Assembly (NCBI RefSeq): GCF_048771995.1 | Contig: NC_133050.1 | Span: forward strand, 5,034,501-5,098,500 | Source of the DNA: Taeniopygia guttata | Lineage: Eukaryota > Chordata > Aves > Passeriformes > Estrildidae | DNA length: 64,000 nucleotides | Direction of reading: 5' to 3' | In this document: in pieces, positions 1 through 10,905 of the stretch | Layout: each line of letters begins with the position of its first letter | Numbering within the stretch: the first letter of the stretch is position 1 | Position numbers and translations under genes: made by a program | The notes under the pieces: generated by a model | What the model saw: the letters and a program-made list of their open reading frames with translations, nothing else | Told to the model about the DNA's origin: nothing | Database searches by the model: none

Positions 1-165
1 CTGGCTGGATACCCCACCCTGCAGGGGCAGCTTTGGGGGAACCAGTCTGGAAATGCAGCAATTGATCATGTTGTCCCTGTCCCCAAGGGTCTGAGAGAAC
101 CACAAAACTACTGCAAATCCCACAACACTCTAGTCAACAACCTGACCTGGACCCTCCTCCTCCTT
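1..165 (-). repeat. Inverted fragment of the FCRL-array unit
   Basis: Read on the minus strand, this stretch matches the unit segment found at about 22945-23090, 42210-42355 and 61590-61735. Shared landmarks are the run ending in CCCCTGCAGGGG, the ATGATCAATTGC block and the GACCTGGTCAGGTTG block. It is clearly diverged from the plus-strand copies, with many substitutions and small indels visible by eye. Similarity fades at about 165. It lies on the far side of CFAP45 from the array and in the opposite orientation, so FCRL-unit sequence flanks CFAP45 on both sides. The window edge cuts it, so its full extent is unknown. Confidence 0.75.
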
Positions 166-339
166 CGTGCCTTGCTGTGCGTTCACAGTGTCCAGATGCC
201 CCGCACCCACCACAGCTGCTCTCTCACTGCCCACGGTACCTGGATGGGGAGAGAAAATTGAACAAAGGGCTCCTGGGTTGAGACAAGGACCAGGAGGGAT
301 CACTCATCATCACAGGAAACACAGGCTCAGAATTAGCAG

Positions 340-1020
340 TATTAATTGAATTTATTGGTGACAAAATCAGAGCAGGATAAGGAAAAGTTAAATAAACCCT
401 TCAAAACACCTTTCTCCCACCCCAAACTCCTTCCTGGGCTCTCCCTCCTCCCTCCATTGGCACAGGGAGGTGGGAAAAGGGGCCCTGGGCAGTTCAGCAC
501 AGGATGTTTCTGCTGCTGCTCAGCCAGAGCAGTTACAGTCCTTGCCCTGCTCTGCCAAGGTGGGGTCTCTGCCTTCCATGGGAGACCCTTCTCCAGGGAT
601 TTCTCCAGTGGGAGGCTTTCCCATGGGTTGCAGCTCTGCCCCAGCTGCTCCAGGCTGGGGCCCTTCCTTGCCTGGGCTCAGTGCCTCGGGAACTGCTCCA
701 GTGGGGGCTTCCCATGGGCTCACAGACCCCTTCGGGCATCACCTGCTCAGCCAGGGGCTCCAGGGTGGGTCTCTGCTCCCCGGGGACCCCCATGGGCTGT
801 GGGGGAATCTCTGGAGCCCCTTGTGCCCCTCCTTCCTCCCTGCAGGGCTGTTCGTCTCCCAGCCTCAGTGTGAAAAACATGTTCATTCTCTTGTGAAAAT
901 TGTAAAAGTTGAAGAAAGGACAATAGGAGACGAGGACCACAGATCAGAGGTTATTACGGACGGGTGCATCTTGACACTCAGCCAAGAGCACACTGTCACC
1001 TTCAGGGATACCTCTTAAAT
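340..1020 (-). other. Possible 3' terminal exon of a minus-strand gene
   Basis: A minus-strand AATAAA lies at 351-356. Upstream of it on that strand is GC-rich sequence with long open frames at about 940-533 and 723-520. The two overlapping frames give similar wording (PTLEPLAEQ and DPTLAEQG), as if one short peptide repeat is read in two frames. A possible splice acceptor (CCCTGCAG) lies near 840 on the minus strand. I do not recognise the protein. It could be the last exon and 3' UTR of an unknown gene, or simply stop-poor repetitive DNA. No function is proposed. Confidence 0.25.
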
Positions 1021-1614
1021 ACCTTTTTCCTTACACCAGCCTGTTGTATAGTTACAGACCCTTATGCATAGTAAACTTTTCCCCAAACTAGTTTACATGT
1101 TCCATGAACTATTTAACATATCTCCTCCTTGGATCTGCCTTTTTAGAGCATGTGTGGTTGTGGTTTTAGTCCATTCCTATCACCTCCAGTTTTTTGACCT
1201 TGGTCCATGTCCATCCTCACTGTCTTCAGATGGTGAGTGCTGATAGTTGGCAAATCTGCAGCAGGAGTCCTCATCCTGTGTTCATTGGATGTTATCCCAT
1301 CCCAGCAGGCATTTTAACACAAACATGCTTATATCAACTATTTCACTATTATGTCTAAGCTCAATTAACAACACAAATAAAAATTATATCTTTATAACAA
1401 AGTTACTTTAACACCACACATATAAAATCCATTGTAATATTTGGAAAAAGCCAATATTATACTATGTATCTATAACACTCAAGCTCCTCTTGGCTGCCAC
1501 AATTCCATCTCTGCCTTCCCTTGGATTTGCCCTTCCCAGCTCCACAAAACGCCCCCTGTCCCCCATCCCCCATCTGCTGCAGGACATGCAGTGAGTCCTG
1601 GAATCTGCTGGGGC
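1021..1614. other. AT-rich intergenic stretch, nothing recognised
   Basis: From 1021 to about 1480 the base composition is clearly richer in A and T than the rest of the host sequence here, and no conserved frame, RNA gene or repeat was recognised. From about 1480 it becomes GC-rich, leading into the putative CFAP45 promoter. Confidence 0.5.
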
Positions 1615-1628
1615 GCTGCCATGGCAAC
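1615..1628. promoter_or_regulatory. RFX-type X-box, likely CFAP45 promoter element
   Basis: The sequence GCTGCCATGGCAAC is a two-half palindrome that differs by one base from the ideal RFX X-box GTTGCC-AT-GGCAAC. RFX factors drive genes of motile and primary cilia, and CFAP45 is a ciliary gene. The site is about 430 bp 5' of the first recognised CFAP45 coding exon, which fits a promoter. Because the element is palindromic it could also serve a divergent minus-strand gene. RFX binding is inferred from the motif and its position. Confidence 0.55.
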
Positions 1629-2053
1629 AGTCAGTCCCAACATGTCGTGATGGTGGCTTTGGGCGTGCTGTCACAATCGGTTCAGACACATGCCAACCGT
1701 CAGTCCCATCACATTGGGATGTCAGCTCCAGGACATTGTCATACCTCCCACGCTCTGTGACAGCGCCATGGCAGCTGAAACTGCCGGCTCAGGATCTCAG
1801 TCCCTCTGTCTGGAAAACTCCTCCCGGGGGTCCCTCCTTCCCCGCCGTCGGCAGCTTCCCCCACCAGGATTTCAGTCCCTCCTTCCCAAGGTCTGTCCCC
1901 ATCTCCCCCTGACCCCCAGCCCCTCTGGCACCTTCGGTCCATGACCCGAGGGCATGTCTTGACCCAGGGTCCAGAGCTCCTCCCAGGATCAGTTGGTGTC
2001 CAGGGAGCACTGAGTGTGGGGATTTCATATCCTCACATTGTCCTTTCCCACAG
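1629..2053 (+). other. CFAP45 upstream region; first exon not located
   Basis: This GC-rich stretch lies between the X-box and the first recognised CFAP45 exon and should contain the transcription start and probably the N-terminal coding exon, roughly 45 residues by comparison with the human protein. An ATG at 1769 opens a frame beginning MAAETAGSGS, but it does not resemble the known N-terminus and I see no convincing splice donor for it. The exon is therefore left unassigned. Confidence 0.4.
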
Positions 2054-5000
2054 GTCACGGGCTACAGCAGCCCCATTGTGATCCTTCGGGATATGCCCAA
2101 ACAGCCTGAATTGCAGCCCTCTGTCAGATACAAACCAAAGAGCACCAGAATCATCGCCAAGGACCTGATCCGGGAGCTCATGTAAAGCTGTGCTTAAGCC
2201 CTGAGGGTTTTGGGGGTATGGGTGTCAGTGCAGCATTCCAAAATCTCTGGGATTGGCAGTGTGCCCTGGCCACCCCCAGGGATCCTGCCCCCTGCATCCC
2301 AGCCTGGTGCCACTTTCACCACACTTTCCCTTCCTGCCTCACCCCAAAACAAGACAGCCAGGTCCCCACAGCTTCCCCAGCACTTCCCAAATTGATCTGG
2401 GCTGGCTTGGTGGCTGAGTGGGCAGCTCAGGGAGCACAGGGAGCTGTTGGCATCTCCATGCCACTGAGCTCTCTCCCTGGGCTCCCCAGCATTCCCCAGG
2501 AGAGGCCCAAACCATGTCTCATCGTTGGAGAAAAGGAATACGAGAGGATCAAAGAATCAGCTCGAGCCCCAACTGAGGTGGAGCGCTGGGACAGGCTGAA
2601 GACCCTGAGAGCCAGACAGGATGCAGCTTTTGTAGGCATTTCCCTTCCTGCTTCCCCTTTTCCTGCTCCACAGCTGGGTTTGAGGGGTGGTGGCTCCTGC
2701 CGGGGGCCCTCCCTCTGTCCGCCACATTTTGGGGCATAGGGGAGGCTGCAGGGCTCAGGGCTCCACTGAGAGCTGGGCAGCATCCCTGAAATTATGCCCA
2801 GCACTGCCAGCCTTCCAAAGGCACAGGATATCTGCCCAGAGGTGTGGGGAGGGGTGCCCATGGCTGTGCCAGGGCCCCACGAGCCCGACATGTCCCCACT
2901 CAGTGCCGGGAATGCGGCACCTGAAGTGTGACCCCTGCGGGCCCTCGAGAAGGTGTCCAGGATTGGGCAGTGCTGTCTGTCTCCACAGGAAGCCCTGAAA
3001 AAGGCCCAGATCGAGGAGCAGAGAAAGGCAGGACTGGAAGACAAGAGGGACCATCAGAGAGACGTGGAGGAGGAGCTGCAGCAGGAGGAGCAGAAGCTGC
3101 TGCAGCGGGCGGCAAGGATGAGGTTGGAGCAGGAGGAAGACGTGCGGGAACTGAACGCGGTAGGGCCAGCGCTCCCCGCTGTCACCTGGCACTGCCTGAG
3201 CCTCCCCTGCTCCTCGTGCTCCCAGGCTCTTCCTCTCCTTCCCTGGCCCTCCCCGCTCCCTGTGTCCCAGTGCACTCGGAGCCACAGACCCCTCTTGTCC
3301 CCGCAGCTGTTCCTCAACGCCAAGTGCAACATGATCCGGGACAAGCAAGTCCTGGAGAAGCGGATGATCCACAAGGAACTGGTGGAGGAGGAGAAGCGCC
3401 TGGACAGAATGATGGAAATGGAGCGGGAGAAGGGCATGGAGGTCCAGGAGGAGCTGGAGTGCCAGAGGAAGCAGGAGCTGATAAGGTGGGCAGAAGGCTC
3501 CCTCTTCCCCATGGAGGCATCTGGCCCATTCCAACCACACCAGCCCTGTCCATGCCAGCGTTCCCACGATGGGGAGCAGGATGGAGCCAGAGGAAACCCT
3601 TCTGCTCTCATATTCCCAGAGCCCGGCGGGACATTGTGAAACAGATGGAGCAGAGGGCAGAGGAGCAGGCATTGAGGGCTGAGGAGCTGTACCAGGAGGG
3701 CCAGAGGCAGCGGGAGCGACTGGAGCAGATGAAGAGGGAGGATCGGAAGGTGGGAGCAGAGAAGAGGGGGGTGGGTGCAGTGAGGTTTCCACCTGGCTGG
3801 AAAGATATTGGCAGAACTGGATCAGCCACACTCTGGGAATAGGGACAGCAGCCAGCAGGGGCAGAGCTCTGGTCCCTTGGGGACATTGTGACATCCCAGG
3901 GAGGTGGCCCAAAGCCTGCCTGCCCTGAGTGAGGAGGAGGAAAGAGCACTCGGCTTGGTGGTTTCCAACCCTGCACGGCATTTCCAGGCCTGGGAGCAGA
4001 AACAGGAGCGACTAAAGCAAATCCATGCAGATATTAAACGTTTCAACGTGGAGAGCCAGAGGCTGAAGGATCAAGAGCGGGAACGGGACAGGCTGGAGGA
4101 CGAGCGGGTGCTGGAGCAGCAGCGGCAGAAGGCTGTAAGAGCAGCAGGCTCCTGGTGGGTGGGCAGGGGCTGCAGGAGCCGCAGGAGCTGTCCTGGGGCT
4201 CTGTCTCATCCCGGGTCTCTGTCCCCCACAGGAGCGCGAGGCTGCCTTGGAGGCAAAGCAGCAACAACTGCGCCTGGAGAAGGAAAAGGAGCTGGCCCAG
4301 CTCAGGGCCACACAGGAGCGGGCCCAGGACTGGCAGGCAGAGCAGGTGAGTGGCCCAGGCACAGGTGACGTGCTCCCCTGCCACCGTCCCTGTCATCACC
4401 CTGGCAAAGGGGCAGCGGCCCTGGATGTGGGGGGTCTGCAGGACCAGCCCCTGGAGCCAGGGGATGTCCTGGAGCGGTGCTGGCAGAGCCCAAGCCACGG
4501 CCAAGGGCTTCCATAGGTGTCCCTGAGGGGAGCCCAGCACTGTTCCCTATTTGGGCAGGATGCTCTGAGGGCCAAGAGGAACCAAGAGGTCGCAGACCGG
4601 GAATGGCGGCGGCGGGAGCTGGAGAAGGCACGGAAGAAGGCTGAGCTGGAGCAGCAGCTGAAGCAGGACCGGCTGGAGCAGGTGGCCCAGAAGGAGCAGT
4701 ACCTGGCCATGCAGGTGGAGCAGGACCATCAGGAATTTCAGAGGGTGCTCAGGTGAGGCACACGGGAGCGAGGGATGGCTGAGGCAGTGGCCAGGTGGCT
4801 CCCAGTTCCAGCTGGTGGCTCTGGGGCCTCCGGTGCCAGCCCAGGTGCTGTGCCAGGTGTGGTGGGCTGTGGCAAGGTCCCTGAGCCAGCCCCGCTCTCC
4901 TCAGGGCCCATCAGGAGCAGCTGGAGCGGGAGAAGCTGGAGCGGGAGCAGAGAGAGCTCCGGCAGCGCGCCCATGCTGAATATCTGCGGCGGCAGATCCA

Positions 5001-5378
5001 GGAGCTGCAGCAGCAGCGGCAGCGGGAGCGGGCGGCCCTCATGGCCGAGGCCCGGCAGCAGCAGCAGGAGGTCCGGCAGCGCAGCCAGCGCCTCGCCCAG
5101 TTCAGGCAGCAGAAGCTGCAGGAGTTCAGGTCAGGGGCTGCCAGTGCTGCTTGCCCGGGCTCCCGGGGCCCCCCGAGTCCTTCCTGGTGTCCCAGCCTGG
5201 GCCACCTCCCAGCTCCCTCGGTATCCTCAGCAAACGGGACCTGCTGTGGGGCCACGCTCCCAGATCCATCAGGAACCTGATGGATTCTTTCCTCTGCAGA
5301 GCCACTGGAGTGCCTGAAAAGTACTGTGCCCAGGTGGAGCGCAAAGCCCACAGCTGTGCCAGCGCAATCCCCTCCTAG
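2054..5378 (+). CDS. CFAP45: Cilia- and flagella-associated protein 45 (N-terminal exon missing)
   Basis: Ten coding exons can be set with GT/AG borders and matching phases: 2054-2181, 2490-2631, 2989-3159, 3307-3485, 3620-3749, 3988-4134, 4232-4345, 4559-4752, 4905-5129 and 5300-5378 (stop TAG 5376-5378). They give 502 residues against about 551 in human CFAP45, the shortfall being the N-terminus. The product is almost wholly charged alpha-helical coiled coil rich in E, Q, R and K. Diagnostic matches to the human protein are SSPIVILRD, NAKCNMIRD, DALRAKRNQEVADREWRR and the C-terminal ATGVPEKYC. CFAP45 (formerly CCDC19/NESG1) is a microtubule inner protein of ciliary doublets, needed for normal motility. 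No break is seen in the exons found. Expression in ciliated cells is likely, given the X-box at 1615-1628. Confidence 0.95.
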
Positions 5379-5450
5379 GCCCAGCCCCACCAGGAACCAG
5401 CGCCAATTCCCCACGGTTTTGGGGTTCCATTTGCATTGACTAGATTTTCC

Positions 5451-5456
5451 AATAAA
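5451..5456 (+). terminator. CFAP45 poly(A) signal
   Basis: A canonical AATAAA lies 73 bases after the CFAP45 stop codon and is followed by a TG-rich stretch, which fits a very short 3' UTR ending at about 5475. Confidence 0.8.
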
Positions 5457-5579
5457 CAATGTTTCTGAGAAGATGGTGTTTTCCATCCTTCCTTGACGTC
5501 AGGGATGTTTGGGACGAGCTGCCCACAGGGCTGGAGGAGCCTTGAGGTTCCTTGTCCCACCTGTCCCACTCCGGGGTTG

Positions 5580-8046
5580 TATTATGGGTTTAGGCTTGTT
5601 AGTGAATTTTTCCCATTTGGCACCTGAAAGATGGTGGAAGAAGGAGGGAGTGATGCCCCTGGGATGGATGGCAGGTGAGTGAATTAACAAAAGAAGTGGG
5701 AGATCACTCTGGCAGACCACCTGTCCTAAACAACCCACGCCCCAAGTGGGAATGCGTTAGAGAAGTTTTACTGAGAACAAAAAAATCAGCAAAAGGGACA
5801 GTGCTGGGAGCATGGCAAAATGCCAGAGACTTGTGCACAAAATGGCAGCTCCGTCTTTTATACCCCTGATATTGCATCAGCTTTATGCACTTTTATGCAT
5901 ATTCCCTGACTGGAAACAACTGGCATAAACACCTCATTGTAAGTGGCCCAGATGCCCCATGGATCCTGGGCATTCACTACCTCGGGAGCAGCTGCTTCAG
6001 AGATCTAAAGGGATATCGATGGGCTTTTGGAATCACTGCAGTGGAAACAGAAGGAACTGAGCAAATGAACACCTTGCCTGGACTGTCCAGTTGATTCTGG
6101 ACATTGCCAAACTAGAAGGGCTCGAATGCCTTGGTGGAATAAGGCATGTGATGCCTGTGCCTGAGCCAGCACATCTGGCTGTGGTGCTGTCCAGGCAGGG
6201 CCAGCCAGCCAGGTGGTCTGCTCATGCATTGCTCTCTGTAAAAAACCTGGGAGGTTTGTATGACTTCTAATATGGAGGATATAATCAGGGCAAGCTCTGG
6301 CTTGAATAGTGTGCCACAAGGTTTTTAACAAGCCAAATAATTGTGCGTTGTTAACTTCCTTTAATAGAGCTCCAATCCTTTTTTTGTGTAATATCTACAA
6401 TATAGGCAGTGTCAGTAATTATATTCAAAGGAGTGTGGGGAAAACACTGAAAAGCCACGGTTACAGCATGCAGTTCTACTAACTGATGTGACCCATTCTC
6501 TTGTCCTTCCAATATTTGCCAATCATCTCCTTCCATGCTACAATGGCCTTTCCCGTTTTCCCAGATCCATGAGTGAATACAGCAATTCCCTTTACAGGTG
6601 TTTGACTGTTCAGGGGTTTTAGGGATAACTCAGTGGTCTTACTCATTTGTAGCAATATATGACTCAGGAAATGGTAGCCAATTTGCCCCTTGAAATTTTG
6701 TAAAGTACTTTGCAAAGATGTGCTGTTGGCATAGCACCATTCAAATTCCTCTTGCTTTACAGGTAAAATGATTTTAAATGGATTTTTTGCATTCAGTTGC
6801 AAACATCTTTGGTGGCATTTCATAGTTAATTGGACAATTAATTCATAGATGGTAGGGGCTGTCTTTTTTGGTTGATGGGCAAGAGCATTCACTCTAAAAC
6901 ATGCAAAGGGTCAGACCACTGAGTATCCCATAACAAGATGTCCAGTAGTAGCCAACCCCTATACATTATTAAACCAAGTATCCCCAAAGAACACCTCTGA
7001 TGCTCCTCCCTCTCAGCCCCCCAAATTACTAGGCTAGCCCAGATATACGGGGCCTTGAGGGAAAAGAGAGAGAACAGGAAGGGTCATGGCCTTATCTAGG
7101 CTCTGGACAGGGAGGACTTTCTGGCTCTCCACCAACCCCATCAGAGCAGGAAGGAAGGGACCACACTTATCTGATTCCAGTCACAGGGGTCCCAGGAAAA
7201 AGGGGTAAAGCATAACCCGAGCGCACTGTAACACACCTTGTATAGCACAGTAGATTTGAAAGATGCTTTTTGGGCCTGTACTTTGGAAGTAGGGATTACT
7301 TTGCATTTGAATGAGAATATCCAGAAACCAAATGGAGACAGCAACTTAGGTGGACTGTGCTCCCTCAAGGATTTACAGAATCCCCAAATTTGTTTTGACA
7401 GGCCTTGGAGAAACTTTTACAAGCTTTTCAACTTCCAGATGAAATTAAGTTTTTACAGTATGTAGACGACTTATTAATAGCAGGAGAATTCAGAGCAGAC
7501 TGTCCAGGAAGGAGACATTAATTCATCAAAATTTCTTGGAGATAAAGGGTTCAAAGTATCAAGATCAAAACTGCAATTTGTAGAACCAGATGCTAAGTAT
7601 TTGGGGCATTGGATTAGCAAACTCAACCCAGATCGAGTATCGGGTATTACTTCATTACCTGTACCAACTACAAAGAAACAAACTAGGCAGCTATTAGGAC
7701 TGTTGGGGTATTGTAGACAGTGGATAGAAGGACACAGTGAAAAAGCTAAGTGTTCATATGAAAAATTGACACTAAATTCTTTAAAATGCACCCTAGATGA
7801 AAGACGGCTTGAACAACTGAAAGATGCCTTAATAACAGCCCCAGTTTTGAGTTTGCCTGATCTCAGTAGGCCATTTCAATTATTTGTGGATATGTCAAAC
7901 CAAACTGCTTATGGGGTATTGTCCCAGGATTGGGCAGGAAGCAAAAAACCAATAGGATACTTTTCTAAATTATTGGTCCCCATAAGTAGGGGATGGTCAA
8001 CATGTTTACAAGCTTTAGTTGCAGTAGCTTTAATAGTAGAGAAGAC
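5580..8046. mobile_element. Broken, rearranged endogenous retrovirus fragments (pol region)
   Basis: This is a fossil mosaic of avian alpha/beta-like retrovirus parts. Plus-strand protease-end wording (KGYRWAFGI, NTLPGLS) lies at about 5885-6094. Minus-strand RNase H and integrase N-terminal wording (GSGKTGKAIVAWK, LAQAQASHALFHQG) lies at about 6890-6100. Plus-strand reverse transcriptase wording (QYVDDLLIAGE, LLGYCRQWIEGHS) lies at about 7240-8046. A minus-oriented LTR-like stretch with a TATA-type element near 5855 may occupy about 5600-5930. Both orientations within 2.5 kb mean either inversion or two elements lying side by side. It is clearly broken with many breaks and looks old. It probably belongs with the env and LTR fragments at 9180-10905. 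Confidence 0.75.
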
Positions 8047-8445
8047 TTGAAAAGTAACCTATGGCTGTGGCAAGCACATTTTTCTCCCTTTCAGGATTTT
8101 TCATAGAGGTTCACAGAGAGAAATGAAAGAGAAAACAATTTCTATTTCTGCTCCTTGTTTTTCCTATGTGGAATGTGTTTGGAGGATCGTTTACCTGGAG
8201 TGAGTGCTTGATTGGATTCTGGTGAGAATTGTTTGAACCTGATGGCCAATCCAATCCACCTGTGTCTGGACTAGAGCGAGAGGGTCACGAGTTGTGTTAA
8301 GAGTTACAGAGTTAGAGAAAATAGTATGTCATTTTAGTATCTTCCTTTTTATATAGTATATTAATGTATTTTAGCATAGTTATAATGAAGAAATCATTCA
8401 GCCTTCTGAATTGAGTCAGACATCATCATTTCTTCCCATTGTGTT
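8047..8445 (+). mobile_element. Solo-LTR-like element nested in the retroviral mosaic
   Basis: The recognisable pol frame stops at about 8046 and unrelated AT-rich sequence of the kind seen in songbird LTRs begins, including a TTTTTATATAG TATA-like stretch near 8345. The bounds are approximate and no target duplication was confirmed. It is interpreted as an LTR of another retroviral family inserted into the older element. Confidence 0.45.
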
Positions 8446-8690
8446 TGCCTGCATTTACAATAGTTAAGGAATTGAATGTGACTAACTGTTGGGTTTGAGA
8501 GGGAACCCAAATGACTGAGCAATGGCCGTGGAGAGGAAAAGGGGTAGGACCTGATATTATGGAACAGGACGCATAAATCTAATGAAATTCAACCTGAGGG
8601 ATGGATGTTGAGTCATGAAGTAGTAGGCCAAATTTGTATTTCTAGGGAAGGAAACAATTTTACTACATATGTAGGACATACCCTCTGATG
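8446..8690. other. Short unassigned stretch between two LTRs
   Basis: No gene, RNA or clear retroviral part is recognised here. It is probably leftover internal sequence of the older retroviral fossil. Confidence 0.35.
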
Positions 8691-9178
8691 ACATAGTGTG
8701 GCCTGGGGTCCCAGGGGTCCGTCCAACCCGGGCAGCCCGAGGTGTCCCGGATAGCACTGGGCTGATAGGCACAGCCTGACCATGGCCCTCAGGCAGGCTC
8801 CCAGTCGCGGGCAAGCTTAGCAAGCAGCTCTTAAGTGATTTCAACTCTGTGGTGAATTCAGCTCTTAGTGATTCCAGCTCTTTGCTTGCTCAGTGCCTCG
8901 GGAGACGCATGGAGATGCAGAGAGGAGAAGGCGGTATGCGATTCCACAGCAGTGTCTTTATTGGCAGCTCCTGGGAAGGGGTACAGTGACAGCTCTTCTG
9001 CCAAACTGGGCAGAAATGGGTTTATATAGGGTATAGGTGTATTGGGATTGTCCAACGGCCAAGGTCAAAGCGAATATGACCTATGGTCTTACAGAGAGAT
9101 AACAAGGGTCCGAATGCAGAAGAGGGGCTTCTCTGGTCCAGTCATCATGACTTGGCACTTCTTATCTTAGGCAAGTGA
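8691..9178 (-). mobile_element. Solo LTR in reverse orientation
   Basis: Read on the minus strand this stretch shows a TATA box (CCTATATAAACC, near 9020) followed at the right distance by a polyadenylation signal (CCAATAAAGAC, near 8960) and a GC-rich tail. That is the U3-R-U5 arrangement of an LTR. It interrupts the plus-strand fossil between the pol-type and env-type parts. Ends are good to about 20 bp, and a matching target duplication was not found by eye. Confidence 0.6.
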
Positions 9179-9179
9179 C

Positions 9180-10298
9180 CACCAGGGAGGCCTTGCAGGG
9201 CCTCTGACTACTACAACGATATATACCACTAACTCTGCTTTTATGACCTGGTGGCTGAAACCACCAACAGGTTTTTGGTCTATCAATTGTACTAACAGAA
9301 CTGTTTGCTGGAAAAGTGTAGCACATGCTAATCCTTCTGAGGAGGTAAAAGATCTTAAGGGATATTGGGAAAATCCAGGGCAGACGGCTGAAAATCTGAA
9401 AGTTCCAGGTGGATTCTTTTGGATAAGCAGTAAAAGGACATATAATGAACTATCAAAGAGATGGAGAGGTACCTGTACAATTGGAATTACACAATCTGCA
9501 TTCTTTTTGCTACCAAAGAGCAAAGGTGAATATTTAGAACGACCTCTTTATGAAACTGCGCAGAAGAGAACGAACTGAAATAGGAGGAAAACAGACCTAG
9601 AATAATGAAGAATGGACTTCCCAACAGATCACAGATTACTATGCTCCTGCCTCCTGGGCTCAGGACAGCAGCTGGGGTTATAGAACCCCTATTTATAGGC
9701 TTAAACAAATTATTATATTGCAGGCCACTGTAGAAATTACTTCTAATCAAACATCAGAGGCATTGAAGCTTGTAGCTAGACAACTAACCCAGACCAGAGC
9801 AGCAGTATATCAGAACAAGCTAGGCTCAGATTATTTATTAGCTGAAGAAGGGAGATTTTATGGCAAAATTAACACATATGAGTGCTGTTACAGATTGATG
9901 ATAATGAAGAGGCTATTACAAATTTGGCAGATGAAATTAGACAAGTTCCAGTGCAGAAATGGAAATCCTAGTATATTAACTGACAATTGGCGGAATAATT
10001 TCTTTGAAGGAGCCTGGTGGAAGAAGTTTGGGTTCATGTTGCTTTGTTCTCCATTAGGCCTATTGTTTATACCATGTATGATTCCATGCTTTATTGGGCT
10101 AATACATTCAGTGATCCAGGGAATGCAGATTTCAGCAACACTCATAAACCCTAAAATAACAACCATGGGAGAAAACACACTCCCTTCTTTATGATAGTCA
10201 GGGCCAAAGAGGAACCAAATAGAACCGTGACCCAAAATGTATTAGCCCAATTTGAAGCAAAGACACGAATCAATAACATAAAGTAAAAAGGGAGGGAT
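9180..10298 (+). mobile_element. Retroviral envelope fragment (fossil)
   Basis: Plus-strand sequence resembles the end of a retroviral envelope gene. There is a surface-type stretch at about 9243-9578, a transmembrane-subunit stretch at about 9718-10194 with a long hydrophobic anchor (LLCSPLGLLFIPCMIPCF), and a purine-rich tract (AAAAGGGAGGGA) directly before the 3' LTR. The element is broken. Its envelope differs from that of the proviruses in the FCRL array, so it is a separate family. Confidence 0.65.
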
Positions 10299-10905
10299 TG
10301 TGAAAAATGTTTTTGTGATTCATGTCAATTAGCAATAGAATAAGCAAATGCTTGTATCTGCTGTGTCAAAAGTGGATGCATTCCCTGGGATAACTACAAG
10401 GAACAGTTTTGAAACTTTCTGACCGAATAGCCAAATAAAGCATCAAAAGAGAAGTATAGTAAAGAGATGAGGTAGCCAGACAACTGATGCTTAGAATAAA
10501 ATACAGGAAGTTGTGGCAAAGCTAAGGGATCTTGTGACAAACCAACTAAATGCTTATGTACAGTAAAAAGCTTGATGCATTTGACAAAATCATGTAATAG
10601 ACACCAGTGTAAGGCCTCCCTTCAGATGACCACAAGAAGGACAGGAAGCCAACGACCACCTGGAAAGATTATGAAATTGCTGATCCCAGCTTATTGATAT
10701 TTGCTGATTTGGACTAACCAAGAACATTGGAAAATTCTTTGTAGGCTTAAAACCAGTATTAAAACCAAGTACTTTACCAAACTTGTAAGTGGTGTGTGCC
10801 GTTGGTGGAGCAGTGACTCCCCGGCCACCCAGTGCTGCTTGCTTTCTTACTTTAAAAGAAAAGATATAGAAATAAAATTCAGTTTGCTATCAAAATTTTA
10901 TATCA
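10299..10905 (+). mobile_element. 3' LTR of the older retroviral fossil
   Basis: The LTR begins TGTGAAAAATG immediately after a polypurine tract and ends TATATCA, the expected TG...CA borders, with an AATAAA at 10871-10876. It is about 607 bp long. Homology to the FCRL tandem unit starts at the very next base (10906, CCCGTGCC), so this LTR end is also the left edge of the array. That suggests the retroviral insertion, or recombination at it, set the boundary. Confidence 0.7.

Noticed and set aside
1769-1944. ATG at 1769 as the CFAP45 start
   Set aside because: The encoded peptide does not resemble the known N-terminus and no donor joins it in phase to the exon at 2054.
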